Assembly: GCA_029202445.1 (NCBI GenBank)
Contig: CP119321.1
Location: 434,001-498,000 of the forward strand
Source: Candidatus Microbacterium phytovorans
GTDB taxonomy: Bacteria > Actinomycetota > Actinomycetes > Actinomycetales > Microbacteriaceae
Reading direction: 5' to 3'
Length of the DNA stretch: 64,000 bases
In this document: in pieces, positions 36,622-45,897 of the stretch
How the letters are laid out: each line of letters starts with the position of its first letter
Position numbering within the stretch: position 1 is the stretch's first letter
Position numbers and translations under genes: made by a program
The notes under the pieces: model-generated
The model's database searches: none
What the model saw: the letters and a program-made list of their open reading frames with translations, nothing else
What the model was told of the DNA's origin: nothing

Positions 36622-37556
36622 GCTCTGTGCTCTACGACGTCCCCGGTCCGCGCGCGATCGTCCGCAACCGCCTCATCGGCATCCTCACGGTCGTCGTGGT
36701 CGCCGCCGTCCTCGCATTCTTCTTCTGGCGGCTGCTCGACACCGGCCAGCTGTCGGCCGAGAAGTGGAACCTGTTCACCTACACGCGCGTGTGGGAGATG
36801 ATCGGGCAGGCCACCCTCGCGACCGTCTCCGCCTTCGCCGCTGCCGGAGTGGGCGCGGTGATCCTGGGCTTCGTGCTGGCCATCGGCCGGATGTCGGATC
36901 ACGCCTGGGTGCGCGGACCGTTCGCCGCCGTCGTAGAGATCCTTCGCGCAGTGCCCGTTCTCGTCTTCATGATGCTGCTGTTCTACGGCCTGCCCGTCAT
37001 CGGCGTCCGGGTGAGCAGCTACTGGGCGGTGGTGATCGCCCTCATCGCCTACAACGGATCCGTCCTGGCCGAGGTGATCCGGGCGGGAGTCGAGTCGCTT
37101 CCCCGCGGCCAGAAGGAGGCCGGGTATGCGATCGGCCTCCGTAAGGCGGGGGTCCTCCGTCTCATCCTGCTGCCCCAAGCCATCCGGGCCATGATGCCGG
37201 TCATCATCGCGCAGCTCGTGGTCACCCTCAAGGACACAGCGCTGGGCTTCATCATCACCTACCCGGAGCTCCTCTACACCGCGAAGCTCCTCGGCTCGAA
37301 CGCCCAGTTCGGATCGCCGCTCATCCCGTCGGCGATGATCGCGGGCGTCATCTACATCGCGATGTGCCTCGCGCTCAGCTATCTGGCCTTCATCGCGCAG
37401 AAGCGACTGGGGCGCTCTCCGCGCAACTCCGGGATCACGCGCGCGGATGTCGCTGCGCACGACATCACCGACACCCAGGTCATCGGCGCGCAGAGCGCCG
37501 CGGACATCGCGGCGGCGCGTCGTGGGCTCGGAAAGCACGACTCGAACGCCGTGTAG
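36618..37556 (+). CDS. Polar amino-acid ABC importer, permease (GluD-like)
   Basis: The second channel subunit, 312 residues. An extra N-terminal helix (IGILTVVVVAAVLAFFFWRL) precedes the conserved domain with the coupling motif KEAGYAIGLRKAGVLRLILLPQAIR. The C-terminal 55 residues are soluble and charged, longer than in GluC, as in corynebacterial GluD. ATG 36618 overlaps the previous stop. Confidence 0.92.
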   Translation: MSSVLYDVPGPRAIVRNRLIGILTVVVVAAVLAFFFWRLLDTGQLSAEKWNLFTYTRVWEMIGQATLATVSAFAAAGVGAVILGFVLAIGRMSDHAWVRGPFAAVVEILRAVPVLVFMMLLFYGLPVIGVRVSSYWAVVIALIAYNGSVLAEVIRAGVESLPRGQKEAGYAIGLRKAGVLRLILLPQAIRAMMPVIIAQLVVTLKDTALGFIITYPELLYTAKLLGSNAQFGSPLIPSAMIAGVIYIAMCLALSYLAFIAQKRLGRSPRNSGITRADVAAHDITDTQVIGAQSAADIAAARRGLGKHDSNAV

Positions 37557-37584
37557 CGCGCGCGGTCGCATCACCGGCCGCCGG

Positions 37585-37590
37585 TAGACT
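37585..37590 (+). promoter_or_regulatory. -10 element of pheS-pheT
   Basis: TAGACT lies 8 bases before the pheS GTG. The transcript would have essentially no leader, so no T-box or Phe-rich leader peptide is possible here. Confidence 0.55.
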
Positions 37591-37598
37591 CGATTCTC

Positions 37599-38654
37599 GT
37601 GTCTGACGCACCCGACAACCAGCCCGTAGAGATCACGCCAGAGGCGGTGGAGTCCGCCATCGACGAGGCGCTGCGTGCGTTCGAGGCGTCCGCGACGTCT
37701 GCGGACCTGAAGATCGCGCGCAACGCTCACACGGCCGAGGGATCTGCTCTGGCGCGTCTGAACGCGCAGCTGCGTCACGTGCCCAACGACAAGAAGGCCG
37801 AGCTCGGCAAGCTCGTCGGACAGGCTCGTGCGCGGGTGACGCAGGCATACTCCGCACGTGAGGAGACACTCGCCGAGGCCGAGACGGCTGCCCGCCTCGA
37901 AGCGGAACGCGTCGACATCACCGCGCTGCCGCAGCGCACACGCGTCGGCGCACGGCATCCCCTCACGCTCCTGCAGGACCAGATCGGCGACATCTTCGTC
38001 GGGATGGGCTGGGAGGTCGCGGAAGGGCCGGAGCTGGAGCACGAGTGGTACAACTTCGATGCTCTCAACCTCGATGCCGACCACCCCGCCCGGCAGATGC
38101 AGGACACTTTCTACGTCGACCCGGTCGCCGCCCACCTCCTCCTGCGCACGCAGACCAGCCCCGTGCAGATGCGGTCGATGCTGACCCGCGAACTGCCGAT
38201 CTACATCGTCTCGCCGGGGCGCGTGTACCGCACCGACGAGTTCGACGCGACGCACCTGCCCGTCTTCAGCCAGTTCGAGGGTCTCGTCATCGACAAGGGC
38301 ATCACGATGGCGAACCTGCGCGGCACGCTCGACCACGTGGCTCGCGCGCTCTTCGGGGCCGAGGCGAAGACCAGACTCCGCGCCAACTACTTCCCCTTCA
38401 CCGAACCGTCTGCGGAACTCGATCTCTGGCACCCCACCTTCAAGGGCGGGGCGCGCTGGATCGAGTGGGGCGGGTGCGGAATGGTCAACCCGAACGTGCT
38501 GCGCGCCGCCGGGATCGACCCGGAGGAGTACTCCGGCTTCGCGTTCGGCATGGGCATCGAGCGGACCCTCATGTTCCGTTCGGACGTGAAGGACATGCGC
38601 GACATGGCCGAGGGCGATGTCCGCTTCAGTGAGCAGTTCGGAATGGTGGTCTGA
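37599..38654 (+). CDS. pheS: Phenylalanine-tRNA ligase alpha subunit
   Basis: The catalytic subunit of the heterotetrameric PheRS. The 351-residue protein has the N-terminal coiled-coil arm (EGSALARLNAQLRHVPNDKKAELGK), then the class II core with HPLTLLQDQIGDIFVGMGWE (motif 1), motif 2 around GRVYRTDEFDATHLPVFSQFEG, and motif 3 GFAFGMGIERTLM. The stop overlaps pheT by one base (TGATG). Confidence 0.97.
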   Translation: MSDAPDNQPVEITPEAVESAIDEALRAFEASATSADLKIARNAHTAEGSALARLNAQLRHVPNDKKAELGKLVGQARARVTQAYSAREETLAEAETAARLEAERVDITALPQRTRVGARHPLTLLQDQIGDIFVGMGWEVAEGPELEHEWYNFDALNLDADHPARQMQDTFYVDPVAAHLLLRTQTSPVQMRSMLTRELPIYIVSPGRVYRTDEFDATHLPVFSQFEGLVIDKGITMANLRGTLDHVARALFGAEAKTRLRANYFPFTEPSAELDLWHPTFKGGARWIEWGGCGMVNPNVLRAAGIDPEEYSGFAFGMGIERTLMFRSDVKDMRDMAEGDVRFSEQFGMVV

Positions 38655-41164
38655 TGCGCGTCCCGCTTTCGTGGCTCCGCGAGTACGTCGATGTCGCCGC
38701 CGATGCGACCCCCGACGACGTGCTGGCGTCGCTGGTGTCCGTCGGCTTCGAAGAGGAGGACGTCCACGGCTTCGACCTCACCGGCCCGATCGTGGTCGGT
38801 CAGGTCGTCGAGTTCGTCGAGGAGCCCCAGGCCAACGGCAAGACGATCCGCTGGTGCCAGGTCGACGTCGGCGACGCGCACGGCGGCGTCCGCGGCATCG
38901 TGTGCGGTGCCCGCAACTTCTTCGCCGGTGACAAGGTCGTCGTCACCCTTCCCGGTTCCGTACTGCCCGGCCCGTTCCCGATCGCCGCGCGCAAGACCTA
39001 CGGTCACGTGTCCGACGGCATGATCGCTTCGGCGAAGGAGCTCGGACTGGGTGAGGAGCACAGCGGCATCCTTCGCCTGGTCGAGCTGGGCCTCGACCCC
39101 GAGGTGGGATCGGATGCGATTGCGCTCCTCGGTCTCGACGACGTGGCCGTGGAGATCAACGTGACGCCGGATCGCGGTTACGCGCTGAGCCTGCGAGGTG
39201 TGGCGCGAGAGTACTCGCACGCGACCGGCGCGCCGTTCCGCGACCCCGCGGACCGGCCGTTCGACGAGCTCGCCCAACCGACCCACGGCTTCGAGGTGCG
39301 CGTGGTCGATGACGCGCCGGTGCGGGGACGCGTCGGCGCCTCCGAGTTCGTCGTGCGGGCCGTGCGCGACGTCGACCCCACCAAGCCGACGCCGGCGTGG
39401 ATGGTGGCGCGTCTGACACTCGCCGGCATCCGTCCTCTCGGCATCCTCATCGACATCACGAACTACGTGATGCTTGAACTCGGCAACCCCATCCACGGCT
39501 ACGACCTCGACCGGCTCTCCGGCGGCATTACGGTACGCCGGGCACATGCCGGCGAGAAGCTGACGACCCTGGACGGCAAGGAGCGCGCGCTCCACGCCGA
39601 AGACCTCCTCATCACCGACGAGTCCGGTCCGATCGGACTGGCGGGCGTGATGGGCGGCAGCACGACCGAGATGACCGACGCGACGCGCAACGTTCTCATC
39701 GAGGCCGCGATCTTCGATACGGTCACGATCGCGCGCACCGCCCGTCGCCACAAGCTGCCGAGCGAGGCCTCCAAGCGCTTCGAGCGCGGTGTCGATCCGC
39801 TGGTGCCGTTCGTCGCGGCGCGGCGGGTTGCCGACCTCATGGTCGAGTACGCGGGCGGCACGCTCGACGACCGTGGCGGCGCGCTGTTCGCCGAGGTCTT
39901 CGTCGAGGCCGTCACCCTGCCACGCCCGTTCGTGTCGGGGCTCATCGGCGTGGACTACACGGATGCCGAGGTGGTCGCTGCGCTGGAGACCATCGGAGCC
40001 GAGGTCGCCGCCGACGATGACGACGCCTGGGCGGTCATCCCGCCGTCGTGGCGCCCCGACCTCACGGACAAGTGGACGCTGGCGGAGGAAGTCGCTCGCA
40101 TCACGGGCTACGACCGCATCCCCTCCGTTCTGCCCGTGCCGCCTTCGGGACGCGGATTCACCCCCGAGCAAGCCGGGCGTCGGCGCGTGGCGAACGCACT
40201 GGCGGCGGCGGGGTTCGTCGAGACCCCCTCATTCGGCTTCACCACCGAAGAGCAGAACGACCTCCACGGGTCGGCCTCCGGAGAGCACCTGCCGAGTGTG
40301 AAGCTCGCGAACCCGCTCGACGGGCAGGCGCCCTTCCTGCGCCGCTCCCTGGTGCCCGGCCTCCTGCAGGTCGCTCACCGCAATCAGTCGCGCGGTCTCA
40401 CGGATCTCGCGTTGTTCGAGACCGGAACCGTCTTCCTCCCCGCCCCCGGCGTGCGCTACGGGACGACCGTGGTCCCGCCCGCCGCGGTGCGCCCGGATGC
40501 CGCGACCCTCGCCGCGCTCGACGCCTCATTGCCCCCGCAACCTCGTCGTGTCGCCGTGCTGCTGACGGGCGACCGCATCGCGAAGCAGCCCGGTGTCGCG
40601 GCGGAACCCTTCGACCTGGCCGACGGCGTCGACGCGGTCCGTGCGATTGCGGCAGCGGCGGGGGTAGACGTCGACATCGCGCAGTCGCAGCGCGCGGCAC
40701 TGCATCCCGGCCGCGCAGGTTCGGTCTCGGTGGCGGGCGCAGAGGTCGGCTATGTCGGCGAACTGCTGCCGGCTGTCGCGGCCTCCGCTGACCTGCCGGG
40801 TCGCGTGATCGTCGCCGAACTCGACCTCGATGCGCTCCTGGAGGCCGCCGGAACTCGTGTGGTCGCCGAGTCGCTGTCGGGCTATCCGGCCGCCACGCAG
40901 GATGTGTCCCTCGTGATCGGTGCGGACATCCCGGCGGCCGAGGTGCGCCGCGCGCTCACCGAGGGCGCGGGTCCGCTCCTGGAGTCGGTCCGCCTGGTCG
41001 ATGACTATCGCGGTCATGGCGTCGAGGACGGCACGAAGAGCGTCACCTTCGCACTGCGCTTCCGCGCCGACGATCGTACGCTCACGGCGGCCGAGGCAAC
41101 CGAGGCGAAGCTCGCCGGGGTGGCCGTGGCAGCGGAGCGGTTTGGCGCCGCACTTCGGGAGTAG
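38654..41164 (+). CDS. pheT: Phenylalanine-tRNA ligase beta subunit
   Basis: An 836-residue multi-domain subunit for tRNA binding and editing. The N-terminal EMAP-like tRNA-binding domain (residues 40-150) is followed by the B3/B4 editing region (GMIASAKELGLGEEHSGIL lies between them), B5, the inactive synthetase-like core with FETGTVFLP, and the C-terminal anticodon-binding FDX-ACB domain (LSGYPAATQDVSLVI...SVTFALRFRADDRTLT). Confidence 0.97.
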   Translation: MRVPLSWLREYVDVAADATPDDVLASLVSVGFEEEDVHGFDLTGPIVVGQVVEFVEEPQANGKTIRWCQVDVGDAHGGVRGIVCGARNFFAGDKVVVTLPGSVLPGPFPIAARKTYGHVSDGMIASAKELGLGEEHSGILRLVELGLDPEVGSDAIALLGLDDVAVEINVTPDRGYALSLRGVAREYSHATGAPFRDPADRPFDELAQPTHGFEVRVVDDAPVRGRVGASEFVVRAVRDVDPTKPTPAWMVARLTLAGIRPLGILIDITNYVMLELGNPIHGYDLDRLSGGITVRRAHAGEKLTTLDGKERALHAEDLLITDESGPIGLAGVMGGSTTEMTDATRNVLIEAAIFDTVTIARTARRHKLPSEASKRFERGVDPLVPFVAARRVADLMVEYAGGTLDDRGGALFAEVFVEAVTLPRPFVSGLIGVDYTDAEVVAALETIGAEVAADDDDAWAVIPPSWRPDLTDKWTLAEEVARITGYDRIPSVLPVPPSGRGFTPEQAGRRRVANALAAAGFVETPSFGFTTEEQNDLHGSASGEHLPSVKLANPLDGQAPFLRRSLVPGLLQVAHRNQSRGLTDLALFETGTVFLPAPGVRYGTTVVPPAAVRPDAATLAALDASLPPQPRRVAVLLTGDRIAKQPGVAAEPFDLADGVDAVRAIAAAAGVDVDIAQSQRAALHPGRAGSVSVAGAEVGYVGELLPAVAASADLPGRVIVAELDLDALLEAAGTRVVAESLSGYPAATQDVSLVIGADIPAAEVRRALTEGAGPLLESVRLVDDYRGHGVEDGTKSVTFALRFRADDRTLTAAEATEAKLAGVAVAAERFGAALRE

Positions 41165-41194
41165 CACGCCGGCCACGCGGCACGGCGGTCGGGA

Positions 41195-41200
41195 TAGGCT
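41195..41200 (+). promoter_or_regulatory. -10 element of the ABC exporter pair
   Basis: TAGGCT lies 7 bases before the GTG at 41208. Confidence 0.55.
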
Positions 41201-41207
41201 CGGGACG

Positions 41208-41981
41208 GTGAGCGATCCGACGTCGAGCCCTCCCGCCCTGCACCTGACCGGGCTTCGGAAGCAGTTCGGTCCGAAGGTCGCCGTGGACGGGATCGACCTC
41301 ACCGTGCCGACCGGCTCCTTCTTCGGTCTCGTCGGCCCCAACGGCGCCGGAAAGACCACGACCCTGTCGATGGCGACGGGATTGCTGCGGCCGGACGCCG
41401 GCGGAGCGTACGTGCACGGCGTGGACGTCTGGGCCGACCCGATCGCCGCGAAGCGCATGATCGGGAACCTCGCCGACGGTGTTCGGCTGTTCGACCGGCT
41501 CACGGGCGAGCAGCTCATCACCTACACCGCGATGATGTTCGGCATCCGGCGCCCGCAGATCGCTCCGCGCGTCGCCGATCTGCTCGACCTGATGGACCTC
41601 GGTGAGGCGGCGGGAATGATCGTCGCGGACTACTCCGCCGGCATGACGAAGAAGGTCGCCCTGGCGTGCGCGCTCGTCCACGCGCCCAGGCTGCTCGTGC
41701 TGGACGAGCCGTTCGAGTCCGTCGACCCTGTGTCGGCCGCCAACATCGAAGACGTGCTGCGCGGCTACACCCGTTCAGGAGGAACGGTGATCGTGTCGAG
41801 CCACTCGATGGACCTCGTTCAGCGCATGTGCGACCACGTCGCGATCATCGCCGCCGGGCGGGTGCGGGCGGCAGGAACGGTCGACGAAGTGCGTGCGGGG
41901 GAGTCGCTGCAGGACCGTTTCGTCGCGCTCGTGGGAGGCCGGCACACTTCGGAGGGTCCGCAGTGGCTGCGACCGTCCTGA
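41208..41981 (+). CDS. ABC transporter ATP-binding protein (exporter type)
   Basis: A 257-residue ATPase of the ABC-2 family. Walker A is GPNGAGKTTT, the signature is the variant YSAGMTKKVALACALVH (in place of LSGGQ), Walker B is LLVLDEPFESVDP, and the switch histidine is in VIVSSHSMDL. The YSxGM form is common in exporters with a large permease partner. The permease gene starts 19 bases before its end. Cargo unknown. Confidence 0.9.
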   Translation: MSDPTSSPPALHLTGLRKQFGPKVAVDGIDLTVPTGSFFGLVGPNGAGKTTTLSMATGLLRPDAGGAYVHGVDVWADPIAAKRMIGNLADGVRLFDRLTGEQLITYTAMMFGIRRPQIAPRVADLLDLMDLGEAAGMIVADYSAGMTKKVALACALVHAPRLLVLDEPFESVDPVSAANIEDVLRGYTRSGGTVIVSSHSMDLVQRMCDHVAIIAAGRVRAAGTVDEVRAGESLQDRFVALVGGRHTSEGPQWLRPS

Positions 41982-43552
41982 CCGTCCTGAAGCTGCGGTA
42001 CCGGGTACTCGGGAACAACCTGTCCCGGCGCCCCTGGCAGCTGGTGGGCTTCTGCTTGGGCGTCCTCTGGGCGCTCGGACTGCTCGTCGCGGTGGTCGCC
42101 GCGTTCGTGCTCCTTTCGGCGACGCAGGCGGTCGAGGTGAAGGGCGCCGTGATGGTCCTCGGGGGATCAGCGCTACTGCTCGGCTGGCTCCTCGGACCGC
42201 TGCTGCTGGCTGGCCTCGATTCGACCGTCGATGCGGCCCGGCTGGCACCCTTCCCACTGCGCCGAGGAGAGCTGATGGCCGCGCTCGCCGCGACCGGTCT
42301 TACCGGCATCCCCGGCATCATGACCTCCCTCGCCGCGCTCTCCTCGCTGCTGCTGTGGATGCCGCAGCCCGCTGCCGTGGCGGCGGCGCTGCCGGCGGTC
42401 GTCGTCGGGGTCGCCACGTGCATCGTGGCCACGCAACTGATGGCGTCTCTGGCACAGTCGAGCGGCTCGCGGCGCGGCCGGGAGGTCATGGGCACGATCG
42501 TGCTGATCCTGCTGGTGCTCGCCGGTCCGATCGTGACGGGGCTGCTGTCGGTGCTCGATCGGGCGACGAGCGATCTGGCGGAGAAGTTCGCGGATGCCGC
42601 CGCGGTCCTCGGCTGGACGCCGCTGGGCGCTGCGTGGTCGGTGCCCGCCGCCGTGGCTGCCGGCGCCGGGGGAGAGGCGGTCGCCAAGTTCGCGATCGCC
42701 GTTGCAGGGCTCGCGGTGCTCGCGGGCGCATGGTGGCGAACCGTGGACACGACGACGGGGTCGCCCGCGCGCGCGAAGGTGCGCTCCGCCCGCTCCGGCG
42801 CCTTGCACGTGTTCGGTCGGTTCCCGACCGGCGCGACGGGTGCGACGTGGGCGCGATCGCTCTCCGGCTGGCTCCGCGATCCCCGCTACCTCCGGCAGTT
42901 GCTCGTCGTTCCGCTGTTTCCCGTCGTCTTCGGCCTGGTCGCCGGTGTCGACCGCTGGCTCTTCGCGGGGTCCGCCGTGCTCGCCGCCCTCGTCCTTTCG
43001 ATCGCGGGGTACGCCGACGTGTCGTACGACGGGACGGCGTTCGCCTCCGTCCTCGCCGCCGGCGTCAGGGGTCGCGACGACCGACGGGGACGACTCGCCG
43101 GGGCGGCCTGCGTCGGCATCCCGCTCCTGGTCGTACTCGCCGTCGTCACGAGCGTGCTGGCGGGATCGACCGCGTGGCTTCCGGCGCTCCTGGGGGCAGC
43201 CCTCGGGCTTCTGCTGTGCGGCTACGGCGTGACAGCCGTCTCCTCCGCGCTGATCGTCACGCCGGTACCGTCGCCGGGCGACAGTCCGTTCCGCTCCGTT
43301 CCCGGTCAGACCTTCCTCAACAGCCTGCTGGTGTTCGTGGTGTGGGCGGCGACCCTGGTGCTGGCCTCTCCCGCGGTCGTTGTCGCGGTGGTCGCGGTGG
43401 CGAGCGACGACGCTGCCCTGGGATGGGTCGCGCTGGGGGTCGGCCTCGTCCTCGGGGCCGCGTCGATCGTTGTCGGCGTCCTTCTCGGGGGCCGAACGTT
43501 CGACCGCACGGCGCCCGAACTTCTGGCGCGCATCAAGGCCTTCCCCGTCTGA
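41963..43552 (+). CDS. ABC exporter permease, about 12 membrane helices
   Basis: A 529-residue integral membrane protein; alternating hydrophobic stretches such as VGFCLGVLWALGLLVAVVAA and ALLGAALGLLLCGYGVTAV suggest roughly 12 helices, with no clear soluble domain. It overlaps and presumably partners the preceding ATPase. GTG 41963 has GGAGGG just upstream; the much longer open frame upstream is shadow of the ATPase gene. Substrate unknown. Confidence 0.85.
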   Translation: MAATVLTVLKLRYRVLGNNLSRRPWQLVGFCLGVLWALGLLVAVVAAFVLLSATQAVEVKGAVMVLGGSALLLGWLLGPLLLAGLDSTVDAARLAPFPLRRGELMAALAATGLTGIPGIMTSLAALSSLLLWMPQPAAVAAALPAVVVGVATCIVATQLMASLAQSSGSRRGREVMGTIVLILLVLAGPIVTGLLSVLDRATSDLAEKFADAAAVLGWTPLGAAWSVPAAVAAGAGGEAVAKFAIAVAGLAVLAGAWWRTVDTTTGSPARAKVRSARSGALHVFGRFPTGATGATWARSLSGWLRDPRYLRQLLVVPLFPVVFGLVAGVDRWLFAGSAVLAALVLSIAGYADVSYDGTAFASVLAAGVRGRDDRRGRLAGAACVGIPLLVVLAVVTSVLAGSTAWLPALLGAALGLLLCGYGVTAVSSALIVTPVPSPGDSPFRSVPGQTFLNSLLVFVVWAATLVLASPAVVVAVVAVASDDAALGWVALGVGLVLGAASIVVGVLLGGRTFDRTAPELLARIKAFPV

Positions 43553-43610
43553 CGCTCCGCCCATAGCGGACGCGCTGGCGTCTGCGGTCGTCGCGTGATG
43601 GGCTGAGCGC

Positions 43611-44600
43611 ATGACGGATGTCCTGATCCTCGGCGGCACGGGATGGGTGAGCGGGCGCATCGCGCAGGCGTGGCTCGACAGGGGAGCGCAGGTGACCTGC
43701 CTGGCTCGGGGCGGCCGACCCGCCCCGGCAGGCGCGCACCTCGTGACGGCAGATCGGGATGGCCCGGGCGCGTACGAGGAAGTCGCCAGGCGGGAGTGGG
43801 ACGAGGTCGTCGACATCTCCTCCCATCCGCGTCACGTCGTGGATGCCGTATCGGCGCTGGAGTCTCGGGCCGTGCACTGGAGCTATGTGTCGAGCGTGTC
43901 CGTCTACGCTTCGGCTGCGGAGCCCGGAGCCGACGAGTCGGCCGCGATCGTCGAACCCGCGCGGTACGGGGCGGCGGACGACTACGCCCGTGCGAAGGCT
44001 GCGGCCGAGGAGGCGGTCGGAGTGCTGGGCGATCGCCTGGCGATTTCGCGACCGGGTCTGATCGTCGGCCCGGGCGATCCGACCGACCGCTTCGGCTACT
44101 GGCCGGCCCGGTTCGCGGCGGCCGCCGCCGAACCCGTCGTGATCCCCGAGCCGGAGGGATCGTGGGCGCAGGTCATCGACGTGGACGATCTCGCCGCTTT
44201 CGTCGTTTCTGCCGCCGCGAGGGGTTGGCGCGGCGTCGTCAACGCCGTGGGGGAGTCGACTCCCCTCGCCGAGGTGCTGACGGCGGCGAGGGAGGCGGCC
44301 GGTCACACGGGCGCCGTCGTTCCCGTGCCGGCCGCTCGACTGGCGGCACATGACGTCGCGTACTGGGCCGGACCGCGTTCGTTGCCGCTGTGGCTGCCGG
44401 ACGACATGCCCGGATTCGCCTCCCGCGACGGGCGCGCCTTCCGGGCGGCCGGCGGACGCTCCCGGGCGCTCCCCGAGACGATCGCGCGCGTCCTCGCCGA
44501 CGAGCGGGCGCGCGGATTGGATCGTCCACGGCGCGCGGGCCTCAGCCGCGAGGACGAGGTCGCCCTCCTTGATGCGCTCGCCGCCGACGACCGCGGATGA
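43611..44600 (+). CDS. NAD-dependent epimerase/dehydratase family protein
   Basis: A 329-residue extended-SDR-like protein with VLILGGTGWVSGRIAQAW as dinucleotide-binding motif. A serine-rich VSSVSVYASA lies where the catalytic Ser/Thr region is expected, and DDYARAKAAAEEAV carries the Tyr-x3-Lys-like pair (YARAK). It resembles the family annotated as reductases or RNA-binding-like epimerases in actinobacteria. Substrate unknown. ATG 43611 lacks a clear -10 or ribosome site. Confidence 0.8.
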   Translation: MTDVLILGGTGWVSGRIAQAWLDRGAQVTCLARGGRPAPAGAHLVTADRDGPGAYEEVARREWDEVVDISSHPRHVVDAVSALESRAVHWSYVSSVSVYASAAEPGADESAAIVEPARYGAADDYARAKAAAEEAVGVLGDRLAISRPGLIVGPGDPTDRFGYWPARFAAAAAEPVVIPEPEGSWAQVIDVDDLAAFVVSAAARGWRGVVNAVGESTPLAEVLTAAREAAGHTGAVVPVPAARLAAHDVAYWAGPRSLPLWLPDDMPGFASRDGRAFRAAGGRSRALPETIARVLADERARGLDRPRRAGLSREDEVALLDALAADDRG

Positions 44601-44632
44601 CGGTCGATTTGGCGCACCGGCGGCACCGGCGA

Positions 44633-44638
44633 TATGGT
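44633..44638 (+). promoter_or_regulatory. -10 element of the arg leader and argCJBDF operon
   Basis: TATGGT lies 6 bases before the leader-peptide ATG, the same spacing as at most protein-coding genes here. It implies that the arg transcript begins at the leader peptide, about 200 bases before argC. Confidence 0.65.
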
Positions 44639-44644
44639 CGCCGC

Positions 44645-44719
44645 ATGTCCTCGGCCGCCCCGTTCACCGTCTCGACGGTGCTCGACGTGCGCCGACGCCG
44701 GGCCGGGCGCCGACGCTAG
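44645..44719 (+). CDS. Arginine-rich leader peptide ahead of argC (24 aa)
   Basis: A 24-codon frame starting at an ATG placed for leaderless translation and ending [10 protein letters not shown] before a TAG. Seven of the last nine codons are arginine (CGC, CGA and CGG), with two CGA codons that are infrequent in this GC-rich genome. It lies 122 bases before argC, the first gene of arginine synthesis. This matches the design of amino-acid-sensing leader peptides, in which ribosomes stall at runs of the end-product codon. Not conserved protein; the call rests on position, composition and promoter spacing. Confidence 0.7.
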   Translation: MSSAAPFTVSTVLDVRRRRAGRRR

Positions 44720-44841
44720 GCGATGCTGCGCGCTCCCCGCACCCGCGGGTCGAGCTCCCGGTGTCGCCGTGGTCTTCCGAGTCCCGTCCCTCAAGCCGCG
44801 CCCCGTCGAGGGGCCCGTTCCCCAGACAATAAGGTTGAACA
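44720..44841 (+). promoter_or_regulatory. Candidate attenuator between the leader peptide and argC
   Basis: Twelve bases after the leader stop, GCTC-CCCGC / GCGGG-tc-GAGC forms a hairpin (44732-44755). CGACGCCGGG inside the Arg codons (44693-44702) can pair with CCCGGTGTCG (44757-44766; ten pairs, one G-U). Nearer argC, GGGG at 44810-44813 can pair either with CCCC at 44801-44804 or with CCCC at 44820-44823. AAGG at 44831-44834 is the argC ribosome site. There is no U tract, so the mechanism may be Rho-dependent or translational. Confidence 0.5.
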
Positions 44842-45897
44842 ATGACCTATTCGGTCGCCGTCTCCGGCGCATCCGGCTACGCCGGCGGCGAGATCCTTCG
44901 CCTGCTCGCCGCCCACCCCGACGTCGAGATCCGCACCGTCACGGCCCACTCCAACGCGGGGCAACCCCTCGCCGAGCATCAGCCGCACCTGCGCTCGCTG
45001 GCACACCTCACGCTGCAGGACACGACCCCCGAGGTCCTCGCGGGTCACGATGTCGTCTTCCTCGCCCTTCCCCACGGGCAGTCCGGCCGGTACACCGACG
45101 CGCTCGGCGACGTGCCGCTCGTGATCGATGCGGGTGCCGACCACCGGCTGACCTCCGCGTCGGCATGGGACGCGTTCTACGGTGGCACCTTCCATGAGCC
45201 GTGGGCGTACGGCGTCCCGGAGCTGCCGGTCGCCGGCGGACGTCAGCGCGAGCGGATCGAGGGGGCCACGCGGATCGCCGCGCCCGGCTGCAACGCCTCC
45301 ACCGTCGCCCTGAGCCTCGCGCCGGGCGTCGCGGCGGGGGTGATCGAGCCCGGCGACATCGTGAGCGTCCTGGCCGTCGGCCCGTCCGGCGCAGGCAAGA
45401 GCGCGAAGACCCACTTGCTGGCATCCGAGATCCTCGGTTCGGCCAACCCCTACGCCGTCGGCGGCACGCATCGTCACATTCCGGAGATCCGGCAGGCGCT
45501 GGTTGCCGCGGGGTCGGGGATCGACGAAGCCGACGTGCGGCTGTCGTTCACACCGGTCATCGTCCCGATGGCCCGCGGCATCCTCGCTACCAGCTCCGCA
45601 CGGATCGCACCCGGCGTGTCCGACGCCGAGATCCGGCAGGCATGGGAGTCGGCGTACGCGGACGAGTTGTTCGTACAGCTGCTTCCCGAGGGGCAGTTCC
45701 CCCGCACCGCAGACGTGCTCGGAGCCAACACCGCACTCCTGGGGCTCGCCATCGACCGGTCCGCGGACCGCGTGATCGTCGTGGCCGCCGTCGACAATCT
45801 CGTCAAGGGCACGGCCGGAGCCGCCGTGCAGTCCATGAACATCGCCCTCGGTCTCCCCGAGGCCACGGGCCTGACCGTGAACGGAGTCGCCCCGTGA
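44842..45897 (+). CDS. argC: N-acetyl-gamma-glutamyl-phosphate reductase
   Basis: Reduces N-acetylglutamyl phosphate to the semialdehyde with NADPH. The 351-residue protein has [15 protein letters not shown] for the cofactor, the catalytic cysteine in [15 protein letters not shown], and [14 protein letters not shown]. First gene of argCJBDF, each overlapping the next by 4 bases. ATG 44842 has AAGG 7 bases upstream. Confidence 0.96.
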   Translation: MTYSVAVSGASGYAGGEILRLLAAHPDVEIRTVTAHSNAGQPLAEHQPHLRSLAHLTLQDTTPEVLAGHDVVFLALPHGQSGRYTDALGDVPLVIDAGADHRLTSASAWDAFYGGTFHEPWAYGVPELPVAGGRQRERIEGATRIAAPGCNASTVALSLAPGVAAGVIEPGDIVSVLAVGPSGAGKSAKTHLLASEILGSANPYAVGGTHRHIPEIRQALVAAGSGIDEADVRLSFTPVIVPMARGILATSSARIAPGVSDAEIRQAWESAYADELFVQLLPEGQFPRTADVLGANTALLGLAIDRSADRVIVVAAVDNLVKGTAGAAVQSMNIALGLPEATGLTVNGVAP

